A stretch of DNA of 64,000 nt, taken from Bacteroidales bacterium. GTDB taxonomy: Bacteria > Bacteroidota > Bacteroidia > Bacteroidales > UBA1715. Below are positions 35,669 to 45,163 of this stretch, one piece after another. The translations under genes and the position numbers were made by a program. Numbering within the stretch: the stretch's first letter is position 1; every line of letters begins with the position of its first letter. The notes under the pieces were generated by a model that was not told the DNA's origin, searched no databases, and saw only the letters and a list, made by a program, of their open reading frames with translations. Where the stretch lies: the NCBI GenBank assembly GCA_017516865.1, contig JAFXAU010000023.1:62001-126000 (forward strand), read 5' to 3'.

Positions 35669-37600
35669 CTATTTTTTTGTAATAATCAGCTCCGTTCGTC
35701 TGTTTTTTGCTCGATTTTCAGGAGTGTCGTTCGGAGCACAAGGTTTCGTGTCGCCATAACCTTTCCACGTCAAACGTTCTGCTTGTATGCCATATAGTTT
35801 GATAAGTTCGTTTGCAACGTAGTTGGCACGGCCATCTGAAAGTTTTTTGTTATATGCCGCATTCCCCACATTGTCGGTGTGTCCGGCAATTTCTACATGT
35901 ACGGTCGGATTTTGTTTCATGAAACGACCGATTGCGTCCAATTCTGAAATAGATTCTTTTTTGTAATATGTCTTGTCTGTGTCGAAGAACAAGTTCTTGA
36001 GTACCACGTAATTGCCAACGACAATCTGTTGCAACGGAATTTCAACTTTTTCGGCACCTTTGAATTGTGCAAGCGAAACTGATTCTGAATAAAATAAATA
36101 TCCTGGTCGTTCTACAGATAGTGCAAATTCACGGTTTTCAGTGAATGGTACGATACATTCTCCCGAAAGTTGGTCGGAATTGCTGACGAATACTTTTTCA
36201 TTTGTTTCTATGTCGGATAAAATGACTTTTGCACCAAGTTTTGCTTTGGTATTTGCATCATACACAATACATTGAACGTATGTTACAGGTTCTGGCTTAA
36301 CGATAAAGGAGTCGTCAATTGTGAAATCGTATATGTCGAATCCGCCTTGACCGCCGTATCGGTTCGAGGCAAAATAGCCTTTTGTTCCTTCAGCATTGAT
36401 TACAAGGTGTGCTTCGTCTTCGTTGGTGTTCAACGGATACCCCATATTTTTAGGCGTAGCCCACGAAGTCTTGTCTAATTTCTTAGTTCCGTAAATGTCT
36501 TTTTTTCCCATGCCAGAAAATCCATCGGTTGCATAATATAATGTAACGCCGTCGGCATGAATGTATGGCGATTCATCATCGAATTTGGTGTTGACTTCAG
36601 GTCCGAGATTTGCCGGCTTCGTCCATTGTCCGTTTTCTTGTAGATAGGAGACGTAAATGTCTTTTTTTCCAAAGCCGTCGGGACGATTCGATGTAAAATA
36701 CAAGGTCCTTCCATCAGCCGAACATGAAGGTTGCGATTCCCAATATTTGCTGTTAATTGGTTCTCCAAGGTTTTGTGGCTGAATCCAATTGTTACCGACT
36801 TTTTTCGACATGTAAATGTCACAGGAGCCGCGTCCGTTAGGTGCTCCGCAAATGGTGAAAAACATTGTCTTTCCGTCAGCTGTAATTGACTGGGCACCTT
36901 CGTTTGTCTTTGTGTTTATCGATGTTAGTGGTACACTTTTGTTCCACTGTCCGTTGCTTTTTTGTGCTGAAAATAAGTCTTCTTGCTTTATGCGTGGATT
37001 GCTCGTCGGCAAGTTTGTTGTAAATATGAGTGTGTTGTCGTCTACCGTTATCGATGGGTGGTAGTCATCGTATTGCGTATTAATGTTTTGACCTAAGTTT
37101 TGAGGCGTAAAATTGACAGGTTTCGACTGAAGTTCCAATGCCACGGTTGTCTTTTGGTACAAATCTTCAAAATTCATCTGCTCAACCTTGGAAAGTGTTG
37201 AAGATGTGTGCATTTCGTTTGCTCGTTTGAAATGTTGCAGGTTTGCGAATGCATCTTTGTATAAACCTAAATTATACTCTTCGTATGCAAGTTTGTATCG
37301 TGACCACAAATGAGCACCGCCACATTTGTCCACGCAAGTTCGAAGCGTATTCAACATACGTGCAGTGTCTTGCATTTGATTATAAACGCCCGCCAAAAGA
37401 TAGTATGCTTCGACAAAATATTCGTCATTTTTTAAAGCCGTAAGAAGGTTTGTTTCCGCTTTGTCGTAATAGAGCAACTGATAATTCTGTAGACCGAGTT
37501 CGTATGCAGCAATAGCCTTTTTGTTTTTCGAGGAATATTCTTGCGAAAAAGCACAGACTGTAAAAAACAGTGCAATGACGAATGTTATAATTTTCTTCAT
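35669..37600 (-). CDS. OmpA-family protein with TPR and PD40 repeats (PorE-like)
   Basis: The 643 residues carry a signal peptide (AFSQ), TPR repeats (about 25-155) and a beta propeller of PD40 repeats (about 170-425). The propeller units include DNTLIFTTN, DGKTMFFTIC, DGRTLYFTSNRPDGFG and TKGYFASNRYGGQGGFDIY. A carboxypeptidase-regulatory-like domain (about 440-520) and a C-terminal OmpA domain binding peptidoglycan (about 535-643, with EIAGHTDNVGNAAYNKKLSDGRA) complete it. This is the domain order of PorE of the type IX secretion system. No type IX gene lies nearby, and PorE is a lipoprotein whereas no lipobox is seen here, so the specific name is left open. Confidence 0.88.
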   Translation of the reverse strand: MKKIITFVIALFFTVCAFSQEYSSKNKKAIAAYELGLQNYQLLYYDKAETNLLTALKNDEYFVEAYYLLAGVYNQMQDTARMLNTLRTCVDKCGGAHLWSRYKLAYEEYNLGLYKDAFANLQHFKRANEMHTSSTLSKVEQMNFEDLYQKTTVALELQSKPVNFTPQNLGQNINTQYDDYHPSITVDDNTLIFTTNLPTSNPRIKQEDLFSAQKSNGQWNKSVPLTSINTKTNEGAQSITADGKTMFFTICGAPNGRGSCDIYMSKKVGNNWIQPQNLGEPINSKYWESQPSCSADGRTLYFTSNRPDGFGKKDIYVSYLQENGQWTKPANLGPEVNTKFDDESPYIHADGVTLYYATDGFSGMGKKDIYGTKKLDKTSWATPKNMGYPLNTNEDEAHLVINAEGTKGYFASNRYGGQGGFDIYDFTIDDSFIVKPEPVTYVQCIVYDANTKAKLGAKVILSDIETNEKVFVSNSDQLSGECIVPFTENREFALSVERPGYLFYSESVSLAQFKGAEKVEIPLQQIVVGNYVVLKNLFFDTDKTYYKKESISELDAIGRFMKQNPTVHVEIAGHTDNVGNAAYNKKLSDGRANYVANELIKLYGIQAERLTWKGYGDTKPCAPNDTPENRAKNRRTELIITKK

Positions 37601-37632
37601 ATTTCGGTATACAGAAAAAATGATGCCAAATT

Positions 37633-38265
37633 TTATTTTATCGCGTCATAAACTTTTTCGGCGATATATTTTGCACCATACATATTTGGATGAACGTTGT
37701 CAGGCGAATAATATTTTTCAGGCATGTCGGTATGGAGGTCTATCACTTTTAAATTGTATTCATCCGCCACCGATTTAATCATAGGAATAATTTCGTTTGC
37801 AATAACGCTTTCGCGTATTCCCATTGTATTTTCACCAGCAGGAATAGGGTAGCAGAGATAAATCTGCGGTTTTGCAGGAAGGCTTTGCAACAAAATTATG
37901 AGCGTTTCCATGTCTTTTTTGAATTCTGAACTGTGAGCCCAGTTTTGTTCCTTGCTATCGTTTGTCCCAAGTTTGATGATGACAATCTGCGGATTGTATT
38001 TCAACACATCTCTGAATTGAGGCTCCTTCATCCATGGCATATCACCTTTGAGTAGCATTGTTCGTGCACTCACACCGTAGTTTTTAACTTGGTAATCTTT
38101 ACCTAACATTTTGCCAAGAACGGCAGGATAACAATATACTTCGGGTTTGGGAAGGCCGTAACCTTTCGTAATGCTGTTTCCGATACAAGCAACGCGGATT
38201 TGCGAAAATCCAAAAGTTGCGCAACAAAGAACTAAGAAAAAGATAAGACTAATACGTTTACTCAT
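37633..38265 (-). CDS. SGNH/GDSL-family hydrolase, exported
   Basis: The 210-residue protein has a signal peptide ending FGFSQ. It carries the four SGNH blocks: CIGNSITKGYG near residue 26 (nucleophile Ser), a Gly in block II, KLGTNDSKEQNW near 98 (Asn of block III) and HPNMYGAKYIAEKV near 193 (catalytic His). It is an esterase or acetyl-esterase on a polysaccharide or lipid. It follows pyrI by 2 bp and precedes the PorE-like gene by 32 bp, so it is in the pyrBI transcript. Confidence 0.9.
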   Translation of the reverse strand: MSKRISLIFFLVLCCATFGFSQIRVACIGNSITKGYGLPKPEVYCYPAVLGKMLGKDYQVKNYGVSARTMLLKGDMPWMKEPQFRDVLKYNPQIVIIKLGTNDSKEQNWAHSSEFKKDMETLIILLQSLPAKPQIYLCYPIPAGENTMGIRESVIANEIIPMIKSVADEYNLKVIDLHTDMPEKYYSPDNVHPNMYGAKYIAEKVYDAIK

Positions 38266-38267
38266 AG

Positions 38268-38735
38268 CTAAATAAAGTTAAAGTGTTCAAAATCAGTTGT
38301 TTTTTCGCAATATTCACATTTTAGGCTGACTTTGGGAGCTCTGCCTACAACGGTAAATTTCTGTAAAATATTTTGATTGTTCGTAATACATTTGGGATTG
38401 ACGCACTTAGTAATGCCTTGTATTTTTTCAGGGCAACTCAGCACTTTTTTCTCAACAACTTGATAATCTTTGATTATGCTCAATTTCGCTTCGGGAGCGA
38501 GAATGGCGATTTTGTTGATCTCGTCTTGAATGAAAAATTTGTCTGCTATTTTAATAATAGCCTTGCTTCCTAATTTCTTACTTTCGAGGTTCAGTCCGAA
38601 GGTTATTTGGGTGTCGATGTTTTCGAGTTTTAAAATGGAAATGACCTTGAACAGATTTTTGCTCGGAATATGGTCTATCACGGTTCCGTTTTGAATCGCA
38701 CTGACCACCATTTGTTTACCTTGAATATTTCCCAT
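38268..38735 (-). CDS. pyrI: Aspartate carbamoyltransferase regulatory subunit
   Basis: This 155-residue subunit binds CTP/ATP and zinc and gives allosteric control to PyrB. The N-terminal allosteric domain begins GTVIDHIPSKNLFKVISIL. The C-terminal zinc domain has four Cys in KCVNPKC and KCEYCEK. It lies 1 bp after pyrB, the usual pyrBI order. Confidence 0.97.
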   Translation of the reverse strand: MGNIQGKQMVVSAIQNGTVIDHIPSKNLFKVISILKLENIDTQITFGLNLESKKLGSKAIIKIADKFFIQDEINKIAILAPEAKLSIIKDYQVVEKKVLSCPEKIQGITKCVNPKCITNNQNILQKFTVVGRAPKVSLKCEYCEKTTDFEHFNFI

Positions 38736-38736
38736 T

Positions 38737-39654
38737 TTATTGAATATTTAAGTTTAACAGATAACTGATGATTGCCTGACGGGTAAAAACTCCGTTGCGA
38801 GCCTGTTCAAAGTAGTAGGCTTTGGGATTGCAGTCAACATCTTGTTGTATTTCGTTGACGCGTGGAAGCGGGTGAAGAATCTTCATGTTTGGTTTTGTGT
38901 TCGTCAGCATGTCATTCTTTAATATGTATGTGTTTTTCGTCTTTTCATATTCCATAAGGTCAGAAAAACGTTCCTTCTGCACACGCGTCATATACACAAT
39001 GTCGACCTCGTTAAGTACAGCGTGCATGTCGGTGTGTTCGTAGAAAGGTATATTGTTTTCTTTGAGAATGTTCTTGTATTCGTTTGGCAGTGCCAATTCT
39101 GGTGGAGCTACAAGGTGGAATGTCGGATTGAAATATTTCATCGCCATGATGAGAGAGTGTACAGTTCTACCATATTTCAAGTCTCCGATGAGTGCGATTG
39201 AAAGATTCTGAAGCGTTCCTTGTGTTTTTGTAATGGAATACATGTCAAGCAACGTTTGAGTAGGGTGTTGGTTCGCACCGTCGCCAGCGTTGATTATCGG
39301 CAAGTTCGAGATTTCGCTTGCGTATTTTGCTGCACCTTCGAGCGGATGACGCATCACGATCAAATCACAGTAGTTTGAAATTATTTTTATTGTATCATGA
39401 AGTGTTTCTCCTTTAGTGGAACTTGTTGTTTCTATGTCGGAAAAACCAATGACACGGCCGCCAAGTCTGTTAATTGCACTTTCAAAACTAAGCCGCGTAC
39501 GGGTTGAAGGTTCAAAAAACAACGAAGCAATTACATGTCCGTTCAATACGTTTCGGTAACTGTTTGCTTCAAATTTTGCGGCAAGTTCAATAATCTTGAG
39601 ATATTCTTCTACGTCAAAATCGGTGATTGACACTAAACTTTTTGCTTTGCCCAT
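38737..39654 (-). CDS. pyrB: Aspartate carbamoyltransferase catalytic subunit
   Basis: The enzyme condenses carbamoyl phosphate with aspartate, the committed step of pyrimidine synthesis. The 305-residue chain has the carbamoyl phosphate site [13 protein letters not shown] near residue 40, [11 protein letters not shown] near 125 and [18 protein letters not shown] near 150, plus HPLPRVNEI near 258. The start at 39654 (MGKAKS) is preferred; a frame open 13 codons upstream would read through the terminator stem at 39664-39691. Confidence 0.97.
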   Translation of the reverse strand: MGKAKSLVSITDFDVEEYLKIIELAAKFEANSYRNVLNGHVIASLFFEPSTRTRLSFESAINRLGGRVIGFSDIETTSSTKGETLHDTIKIISNYCDLIVMRHPLEGAAKYASEISNLPIINAGDGANQHPTQTLLDMYSITKTQGTLQNLSIALIGDLKYGRTVHSLIMAMKYFNPTFHLVAPPELALPNEYKNILKENNIPFYEHTDMHAVLNEVDIVYMTRVQKERFSDLMEYEKTKNTYILKNDMLTNTKPNMKILHPLPRVNEIQQDVDCNPKAYYFEQARNGVFTRQAIISYLLNLNIQ

Positions 39655-39663
39655 GACGAATAA

Positions 39664-39691
39664 TAAAAAAAGAGCTGACCTATGCCAGCTC
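39664..39691 (-). terminator. Intrinsic terminator between DUF3276 gene and pyrB (possible attenuator)
   Basis: GAGCTG (39672-39677) pairs with CAGCTC (39686-39691) around an 8-nt loop, and the minus-strand transcript continues with seven U. It begins 9 nt after the stop of the DUF3276 gene and ends about 10 nt before the pyrB start codon, so any pyrB transcript starting upstream must read through it. Confidence 0.8.
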
Positions 39692-39699
39692 AAAGAATA

Positions 39700-40011
39700 C
39701 TAAAAACTATAATCTGAATTATCTTTGTGTGATTCGCTTCGTGGAACGAAATTAGGATTTTCGGCAGAAACGAAATCAACTGCCTCCTGCATACCAGCCA
39801 AGAATTTTTCAAAATCTTCTTGATACAAGAAAATTTTATGCTTCTCGTAACTGACTTTATCTTCGGATTCTGTTATTCTTTTACTTTCGGTAATCGTTAA
39901 AAAATAATCATTGTTTTTAGTCTTTTTAACATCGAAGAAATATGTTCTCTTTCCAGCTTTGACAGGCTTTGAGAAAACTTCCTCTCTGTCCATTTGATTT
40001 GAATTTTCCAT
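39700..40011 (-). CDS. PUR-family DNA/RNA-binding protein (DUF3276)
   Basis: This 103-residue protein is of a type conserved across Bacteroidota. The segment FSKPVKAGKRTYFFDVKKTK followed by DYFLTITESKR and KHKIFLYQEDFEKFLAGM is the PUR repeat (beta strands then helix) known to bind purine-rich single-stranded nucleic acid. The acidic tail NPNFVPRSESHKDNSDYSF is likely flexible. Its function in bacteria is not settled; a regulatory nucleic acid-binding role is inferred from the fold. A -7 element lies about 30 nt upstream. Confidence 0.88.
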   Translation of the reverse strand: MENSNQMDREEVFSKPVKAGKRTYFFDVKKTKNNDYFLTITESKRITESEDKVSYEKHKIFLYQEDFEKFLAGMQEAVDFVSAENPNFVPRSESHKDNSDYSF

Positions 40012-40041
40012 ATCCGTTCAACTTTAATCTTACTACTTTTT

Positions 40042-40049
40042 CAAAAATA
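40042..40049 (-). promoter_or_regulatory. Bacteroidota -7 element of the DUF3276 gene
   Basis: On the minus strand it reads TATTTTTG (TAnnTTTG), 31 nt before the start at 40011. A TTG is 23 nt further upstream, slightly beyond the ideal spacing. Confidence 0.45.
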
Positions 40050-40091
40050 AAGTATTTTGTTGAAATATGAGGCAATGTAAAAAAATAGTTA

Positions 40092-40188
40092 TTAACAATA
40101 AAATTCACAACACATTTATTGTACAATTCACAATGCATAGATTATTCTTAAAATTCTTAACTCTTAATTCTTAACTCTTAATTTTAAT
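40092..40188. repeat. Intergenic AT-rich repeats before lysS
   Basis: The stretch holds AATTCACAA-type units; the 16-mer at 40120-40135 is an exact inverted copy of 5427-5442. It is followed by a short tandem of TTCTTAACTCTTAA-like units (about 40148-40185). No gene is seen between the DUF3276 gene and lysS. Confidence 0.55.
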
Positions 40189-40190
40189 TG

Positions 40191-40198
40191 TATCTTTG
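40191..40198 (+). promoter_or_regulatory. Bacteroidota -7 element of lysS
   Basis: It reads TATCTTTG, a perfect TAnnTTTG, 20 nt before the ATG at 40219. The -33 region lies inside the tandem TTAACTC repeat and lacks a TTTG. Confidence 0.5.
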
Positions 40199-40218
40199 CC
40201 GAAAATTTACAGAATAGT

Positions 40219-41940
40219 ATGCAGCAATTAAGTGAGCAAGAGCAAATACGCAGAAATTCATTGCAGAAACTGCGTGATATGGGTATCAATCCATATCCAG
40301 AAGCAGAATTTCCCGTTAATGCTACTTCGCAAGAAATTTTAACTACGTTCAAACCTGAAAGCGGTATGTTTCAGGATGTTACACTTGCAGGAAGAATCAT
40401 GGCACGACGTGTCATGGGTAAGGCTTCGTTTGCCGAACTGCAAGATTCGTGCGGACGTATACAATTATATATTAGTCGTGACGATTTATGTCCAGGCGAG
40501 AATAAGGATTTGTACAACGAAGTATTTAAAAAGTTACTCGACATCGGCGACTTTATTGGCGTGACGGGTTATGTGTTCGTTACACAGATGGGAGAAATTT
40601 CGGTTCATGTAAAGACATTGACTGTCTTGAGCAAATCGTTACGTCCGTTACCAATCGTAAAAGAAAAAGACGGCGTTGTGTACGATGCATTTAGCGACCC
40701 TGAATTACGCTATCGTCAGCGTTATGTCGATTTGGTTGTAAATCATGGCGTTAAAGATGTTTTTGTGAAACGAGCAAAAATTCTTGACACTATGCGTTCG
40801 TTCTTCAATTCCAAAGGTTATTTGGAAGTTGAAACGCCTATCTTACAGTCAATCCCAGGTGGTGCAAGTGCACGTCCGTTCATAACTCATCATAATTCGT
40901 TAGATATTGACTTATACTGCCGTATTGCTACCGAATTGTATCTCAAACGCTTGATTGTTGGTGGTTTTGAAGGTGTGTATGAAATAGGCAAGAATTTCCG
41001 TAACGAAGGAATGGATAAATTCCACAATCCTGAATTTACGTGTATGGAAATTTATGTTTCTTACAAGGATTACAACTGGATGATGTCGTTTACGGAGCAG
41101 TTGTTAGAAACTATTTGTATTGCCGTGAACGGTTCTACGGAAACAACGTTTGATGGTAAAACTATCAGTTTCAAGGCTCCGTTCAAACGTATTACAATGT
41201 TGGATTCTATCAAGGAGAAAACAGGCTATGACCTTGATGGAAAGTCTGAAGACGAAATACGCGCTATCTGTCATGAACTCAAACTTATGCACGTTGACGA
41301 AACGTTTGGGAAAGGGAAGATGATTGATGAAATTTTCGGAGAATTTTGTGAAGGAACATACATTCAACCGACGTTCATTATAGATTATCCGATAGAAATG
41401 TCGCCATTGTGCAAAAAACATCGCGATAACAAAAACTTGACCGAACGCTTTGAATTGATGGTTAATGGTAAAGAATTGTGCAATGCCTATACCGAATTAA
41501 ACGACCCGATTGACCAATACGAACGTTTCAAGGAACAATTGAGACTTTCGGAAAAAGGCGACGACGAGGCTATGTTTATAGATATGGACTTTGTGAGAGC
41601 GTTGGAATACGGAATGCCACCCACATCGGGAATGGGTATGGGAATTGACCGTCTGTGTATGATTATGACTGGAGCATCGACAATACAAGATGTGTTGTTC
41701 TTCCCGCAGATGAAACCCGAAAAGAAACCTCAAAAAGACGATATTACCGTGTATGTGGAAGCAGGCATTCCACAGGAATGGGCAGAAGTAATTCAAACAC
41801 TTGGATATATTAAACTTGCAGACGCACAAGCAGTTAAGTTTACAAAACTACATGCGGAATTGTGCGGTTATAATAAGAAAAATAAATTAAATTTAGTAAA
41901 TCCTAAACCTGAAGACGTTAAATCTTGGTTGAATCAATAA
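40219..41940 (+). CDS. lysS: Lysyl-tRNA synthetase, class II
   Basis: The enzyme charges tRNA-Lys. The N-terminal OB-fold tRNA-binding domain (about 50-160) includes [19 protein letters not shown]. The class II catalytic core has motif 1 ([19 protein letters not shown] near 195), motif 2 ([18 protein letters not shown] near 260) and motif 3 ([15 protein letters not shown] near 475). The 573 residues exceed the E. coli enzyme through an extra C-terminal tail of about 70 residues ([19 protein letters not shown]), as in other Bacteroidota. It is followed after 2 bp by gpsA. Confidence 0.97.
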   Translation: MQQLSEQEQIRRNSLQKLRDMGINPYPEAEFPVNATSQEILTTFKPESGMFQDVTLAGRIMARRVMGKASFAELQDSCGRIQLYISRDDLCPGENKDLYNEVFKKLLDIGDFIGVTGYVFVTQMGEISVHVKTLTVLSKSLRPLPIVKEKDGVVYDAFSDPELRYRQRYVDLVVNHGVKDVFVKRAKILDTMRSFFNSKGYLEVETPILQSIPGGASARPFITHHNSLDIDLYCRIATELYLKRLIVGGFEGVYEIGKNFRNEGMDKFHNPEFTCMEIYVSYKDYNWMMSFTEQLLETICIAVNGSTETTFDGKTISFKAPFKRITMLDSIKEKTGYDLDGKSEDEIRAICHELKLMHVDETFGKGKMIDEIFGEFCEGTYIQPTFIIDYPIEMSPLCKKHRDNKNLTERFELMVNGKELCNAYTELNDPIDQYERFKEQLRLSEKGDDEAMFIDMDFVRALEYGMPPTSGMGMGIDRLCMIMTGASTIQDVLFFPQMKPEKKPQKDDITVYVEAGIPQEWAEVIQTLGYIKLADAQAVKFTKLHAELCGYNKKNKLNLVNPKPEDVKSWLNQ

Positions 41941-41942
41941 TC

Positions 41943-42938
41943 ATGGAATCAACAAAAAAAATAGCATTATTAGGTAGTGGCAGCTGGGCAAGCGCCATTG
42001 TTAAAATTCTTCATATCAGTCAGAAGTCGGTGGCATGGTATATCCGTGAGCCTGAAATTTTGGAAGGTATAGAACAAGATGGTCATAATCCAATGTATGT
42101 TTCTGATATTGAATACAATACAAAGAAGTTGGAATTGTTTGGCAATGCCGATGATGCCGTTCGTGATGCTGATATTGTAATCTTCTGTGTCCCATCGAAA
42201 TTTATTGATTCATTGTGCAATGACATCACTATAGATTTGTCGAAAAAAATGTTAGTGACGGCAATCAAGGGTATGGAAACGGAAAAAATCATGCTTGTTT
42301 CAGAATTTCTCCGTGAACGCTTTCATGTTTCGGCAAAACAGATGGCAGTAATCTCTGGACCATGTCATGCCGAAGAAGTTGCATTGGAACGTATGTCATA
42401 TTTAACTATCGGTTCTGCAAACCAGAAACTTGCCGAAGAAGTTGCAGAAATCATGCGTGTGAAATTCATAAATACCTGTATATCAAAAGATATGGAAGGT
42501 ATAGAATATTCGGCTGTATTGAAAAACATAATGGCGTTAGCTTCGGGAATTGCTCATGGACTTGGTTATGGCGACAATTTCACGTCGGTTTTGATTACTA
42601 ATGCAATACAAGAGATGAAACGCTTCCTTGACAAGGTTAAGCCGTTGAAACGTGACATTAACGATTCTGTTTATTTAGGCGATTTGCTCGTAACTGCATA
42701 TTCACAATTCAGCCGTAATCGTTCTTTTGGAACAATGATTGGTAAGGGCTATTCCGTAAAAGCAGCTCAGTTGGAGATGAATATGATTGCCGAAGGTTAT
42801 TATGGTGTGAATTGCATTTACCAAATCAATCAGAAATATGGGGTAGACATGCCTATAACTCAGGCTGTATACAGCATTTTGTACGAAAGACATTCTGCAC
42901 GCAAGGAATTTAAAAACTTGTCGGAAAGATTTAAATAG
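41943..42938 (+). CDS. gpsA: Glycerol-3-phosphate dehydrogenase [NAD(P)+]
   Basis: The enzyme makes sn-glycerol-3-phosphate for phospholipids from dihydroxyacetone phosphate. The 331-residue chain has the nucleotide motif LLGSGSWASAIV near residue 9, KGME near 106, SGPCHAEEVALE near 133 and the catalytic-domain stretch KNIMALASGIAHGLGYGDN near 195. The start at 41943, just after the lysS stop, is preferred to an upstream ATG inside lysS. It ends 6 bp from the convergent helicase gene. Confidence 0.95.
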   Translation: MESTKKIALLGSGSWASAIVKILHISQKSVAWYIREPEILEGIEQDGHNPMYVSDIEYNTKKLELFGNADDAVRDADIVIFCVPSKFIDSLCNDITIDLSKKMLVTAIKGMETEKIMLVSEFLRERFHVSAKQMAVISGPCHAEEVALERMSYLTIGSANQKLAEEVAEIMRVKFINTCISKDMEGIEYSAVLKNIMALASGIAHGLGYGDNFTSVLITNAIQEMKRFLDKVKPLKRDINDSVYLGDLLVTAYSQFSRNRSFGTMIGKGYSVKAAQLEMNMIAEGYYGVNCIYQINQKYGVDMPITQAVYSILYERHSARKEFKNLSERFK

Positions 42939-42944
42939 TCGTCG

Positions 42945-44201
42945 TTATTTCCGCTTCTTGCTTTTTGCCTTTTTTCGAGCTAATTCGTCAATTTTTTCAA
43001 TCTCGTCAATGAGAGAAGTGAGTTTTTCTTGTGTCGGGTCGGCGGTCATTTTTATCGTTTCCTTGTAGGTTTGTTTGTCTACAACAAGTTCTGTTATCGG
43101 TTTAGTGATAAATGATTCGATTTCTTTGAGAAGATTTTTTTCTCCTATGCTGCAAAAAGAAATAGACTTCCCGAATTTATCGCCACGACCTGTCCGTCCA
43201 ACTCTGTGGACGTAGTTTTCGGCTTGTTCGGGTAAATCATAATTCACCACTATTTCAATATTAGGAATATCAATTCCACGTGCCGAAACGTCGGTCGCAA
43301 TAAGGACTTTCACCGTACCTTTTCTAAAATCGTCCATTACGGTGTTCCGTTCCTGCTGTGTCTTGTCGCCATGAATTGTTTCGCACGAAATTCCTACTCG
43401 TTCCATTGCCTTTTTAAGCCTTTCTGCACGCACTTTGGTACGGACAAAAACCAACATTTTGTCTTCGGGATTCTCACGAATAAGGCGTTCAAGAAAAAAA
43501 CGCTTGTCGTCCATTTCTACGTACGAAACATAGTGGTCGACATGTTTCGAAACAGGGTCTTTAGGCGAAATCTCAATTCTAACAGGCTTAGAAACTAGCG
43601 AATATGCCAAATTCTTTATTTCTTCATCGATTGTTGCCGAGAAAAACAGCGTCTGTCTATATTTCGGCAAATATTTTATCAACATACGTATGTCGTTGAT
43701 GAATCCAAGATCAAGCATGTGGTCGGCTTCGTCGAGAATCAGGAGCTTAATGTTTTTGAGATTTACGTGTCCTTGACTTACAAGGTCGAACAATCGTCCA
43801 GGTGTACAAACGAGAACGTCCACGCCGTGTTTCAACCGTGCAATCTGGGGATCTTGTTCTACGCCTCCGAATAATCCTAAAACGGTCAAATCCATATATT
43901 TACCAACAGAACGGAACACGCCTGCTGTTTGTATCACTAATTCGCGTGTCGGTTCCATCACTATCGTGTGAATGAATTGTTCTCCATTACGATTTTTGGC
44001 TTTTTGCCGCGAAATAAGTTCCAGCGATGGAATGACAAATGCAGCCGTTTTGCCAGTTCCTGTTTGTGCAATCGCCAACACGTCGTTGCCCATAAGAATA
44101 GGTGTGATTGCTTTGTACTGAATGTCAGTAGGACGGCGGAAATCCAATTCTTTTAGACTGTCCTTTATCTTTTGGCTAATATGATAATCCTCGTATTTCA
44201 T
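42945..44201 (-). CDS. DEAD-box RNA helicase (RhlE-like)
   Basis: This ATP-dependent RNA-unwinding enzyme has 418 residues. All core motifs are present: Q motif PTDIQYKAI, AQTGTGKTAAF near residue 41 (motif I), PTREL (Ia), LDEADHMLDLG (II), FFSATI (III), TDVSARGIDIP (V) and HRVGRTGRG (VI). The C-terminal part is short and Lys-rich (ARKKAKSKKRK) and would bind RNA nonspecifically. Likely roles are ribosome assembly or mRNA turnover. Confidence 0.95.
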   Translation of the reverse strand: MKYEDYHISQKIKDSLKELDFRRPTDIQYKAITPILMGNDVLAIAQTGTGKTAAFVIPSLELISRQKAKNRNGEQFIHTIVMEPTRELVIQTAGVFRSVGKYMDLTVLGLFGGVEQDPQIARLKHGVDVLVCTPGRLFDLVSQGHVNLKNIKLLILDEADHMLDLGFINDIRMLIKYLPKYRQTLFFSATIDEEIKNLAYSLVSKPVRIEISPKDPVSKHVDHYVSYVEMDDKRFFLERLIRENPEDKMLVFVRTKVRAERLKKAMERVGISCETIHGDKTQQERNTVMDDFRKGTVKVLIATDVSARGIDIPNIEIVVNYDLPEQAENYVHRVGRTGRGDKFGKSISFCSIGEKNLLKEIESFITKPITELVVDKQTYKETIKMTADPTQEKLTSLIDEIEKIDELARKKAKSKKRK

Positions 44202-44236
44202 GCGACAAAGATAAGAAAATGGTTAAGATTTATGAA

Positions 44237-44248
44237 TTATTGGTTATG
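44237..44248. repeat. Copy of the intergenic TTATTGGTTATG unit
   Basis: This 12-mer equals 5389-5400 and lies in a run of TTATGAATTATT-like sequence between the helicase gene and the terminator at 44309-44343. It belongs to the same dispersed intergenic repeat group. Confidence 0.4.
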
Positions 44249-44308
44249 ATTTATGGATTGGAATCATAGCCCACGTTGCAAATTATGCATTAGTGACTAT
44301 GTTTGGAT

Positions 44309-44343
44309 AAAAAAAATCCCGATTGGTTTTCCAATCGGGATTT
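44309..44343 (-). terminator. Strong intrinsic terminator after the FISUMP lipoprotein gene
   Basis: A 13-bp perfect stem (44314-44326 with 44331-44343, core TCCCGATTGG) around a TTTT loop is followed on the minus strand by a run of T (complement of 44309-44316). It ends the transporter-lipoprotein transcript. Confidence 0.93.
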
Positions 44344-44363
44344 CTCGTCTATTTCAATATTTT

Positions 44364-45155
44364 TTATTGAATTTGTGCCTGTAATGAATCTGCAATTGCG
44401 TTAGCAATAGTGTCTGCCGTGCATTCAACTGCCTTTGGTTCAGGGGTAGAGTAGGTGTTAGCAGCATCGTATTTACGAACGCAACGAACGCTCAAACCTT
44501 TCGTTCTGCCAATGTGGCTCTTGTTTAAGCCCACATATTTCTGCGATTCTGTGCTGATGTTTTTCATATACACATACATGGCATTTGCCTCGTTGTGAGG
44601 AGTGCTTGTCCACCACAAACCAAGATTTCCTTCTTCGTAGAAATTACCGTTCTTTTCGCGGAAACCAGCTGCTTTAGCGGCAAAACTTGTACTGTCCCAA
44701 CCAATTGTGGTAGGGACTTTGTCCCAACCTGTAGCGTTTTCAATGCCTGCATATGTAGCAGCCAATTGCAACCATTCTACAGAATCAGTAGGAACGTACC
44801 AACCTTCAGGACAAGGATTTGCCTGAACAGCGGCGTAGTTGTACAAAACTTCGGCACCGTCTTCGTTATTATATGTAGAGTAGGCGGGTACTGTCGTTTT
44901 TGCCCAGTCTTCTTCGGCAGCAACGTTTTCTATTGCTGTTCCGTCAGCCAATTTGGTCGTTTTCAAGTTAGACGCAAACCATTCGTAGTCACCAATTTTC
45001 ACAACTTTATATTGGTTGCCGTCAACGTCAGATACTGTATTGACCACGTCGTCGGCAGCTGCCTGCGGACAACGGTTGTAGTTCGCTTCGGTCTTTTCCT
45101 CGCTACATGCAAAGAAGAAAGCGAGTGATGATGCTATTAAAATTACTTTTTTCAT
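44364..45155 (-). CDS. FISUMP-domain lipoprotein
   Basis: The 263-residue protein has a lipoprotein signal (LAFFFAC). The main domain is of the Fibrobacter succinogenes major paralogous (FISUMP) type: VVKIGDYEWFASNLKTTKL near residue 55, YNYAAVQANPCPEGWYVPT near 105, AGFREKNGNFYEEG and LGLWWTSTP near 175, and a final GLSVRCVR near 230. Such surface lipoproteins are common in Bacteroidales and Fibrobacteres; function is unknown. The start at 45155 is chosen for the signal peptide; an ATG at 45164 overlapping the transporter stop would add three residues and may be the coupled start. Confidence 0.87.
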   Translation of the reverse strand: MKKVILIASSLAFFFACSEEKTEANYNRCPQAAADDVVNTVSDVDGNQYKVVKIGDYEWFASNLKTTKLADGTAIENVAAEEDWAKTTVPAYSTYNNEDGAEVLYNYAAVQANPCPEGWYVPTDSVEWLQLAATYAGIENATGWDKVPTTIGWDSTSFAAKAAGFREKNGNFYEEGNLGLWWTSTPHNEANAMYVYMKNISTESQKYVGLNKSHIGRTKGLSVRCVRKYDAANTYSTPEPKAVECTADTIANAIADSLQAQIQ

Positions 45156-45163
45156 AATGCTCA

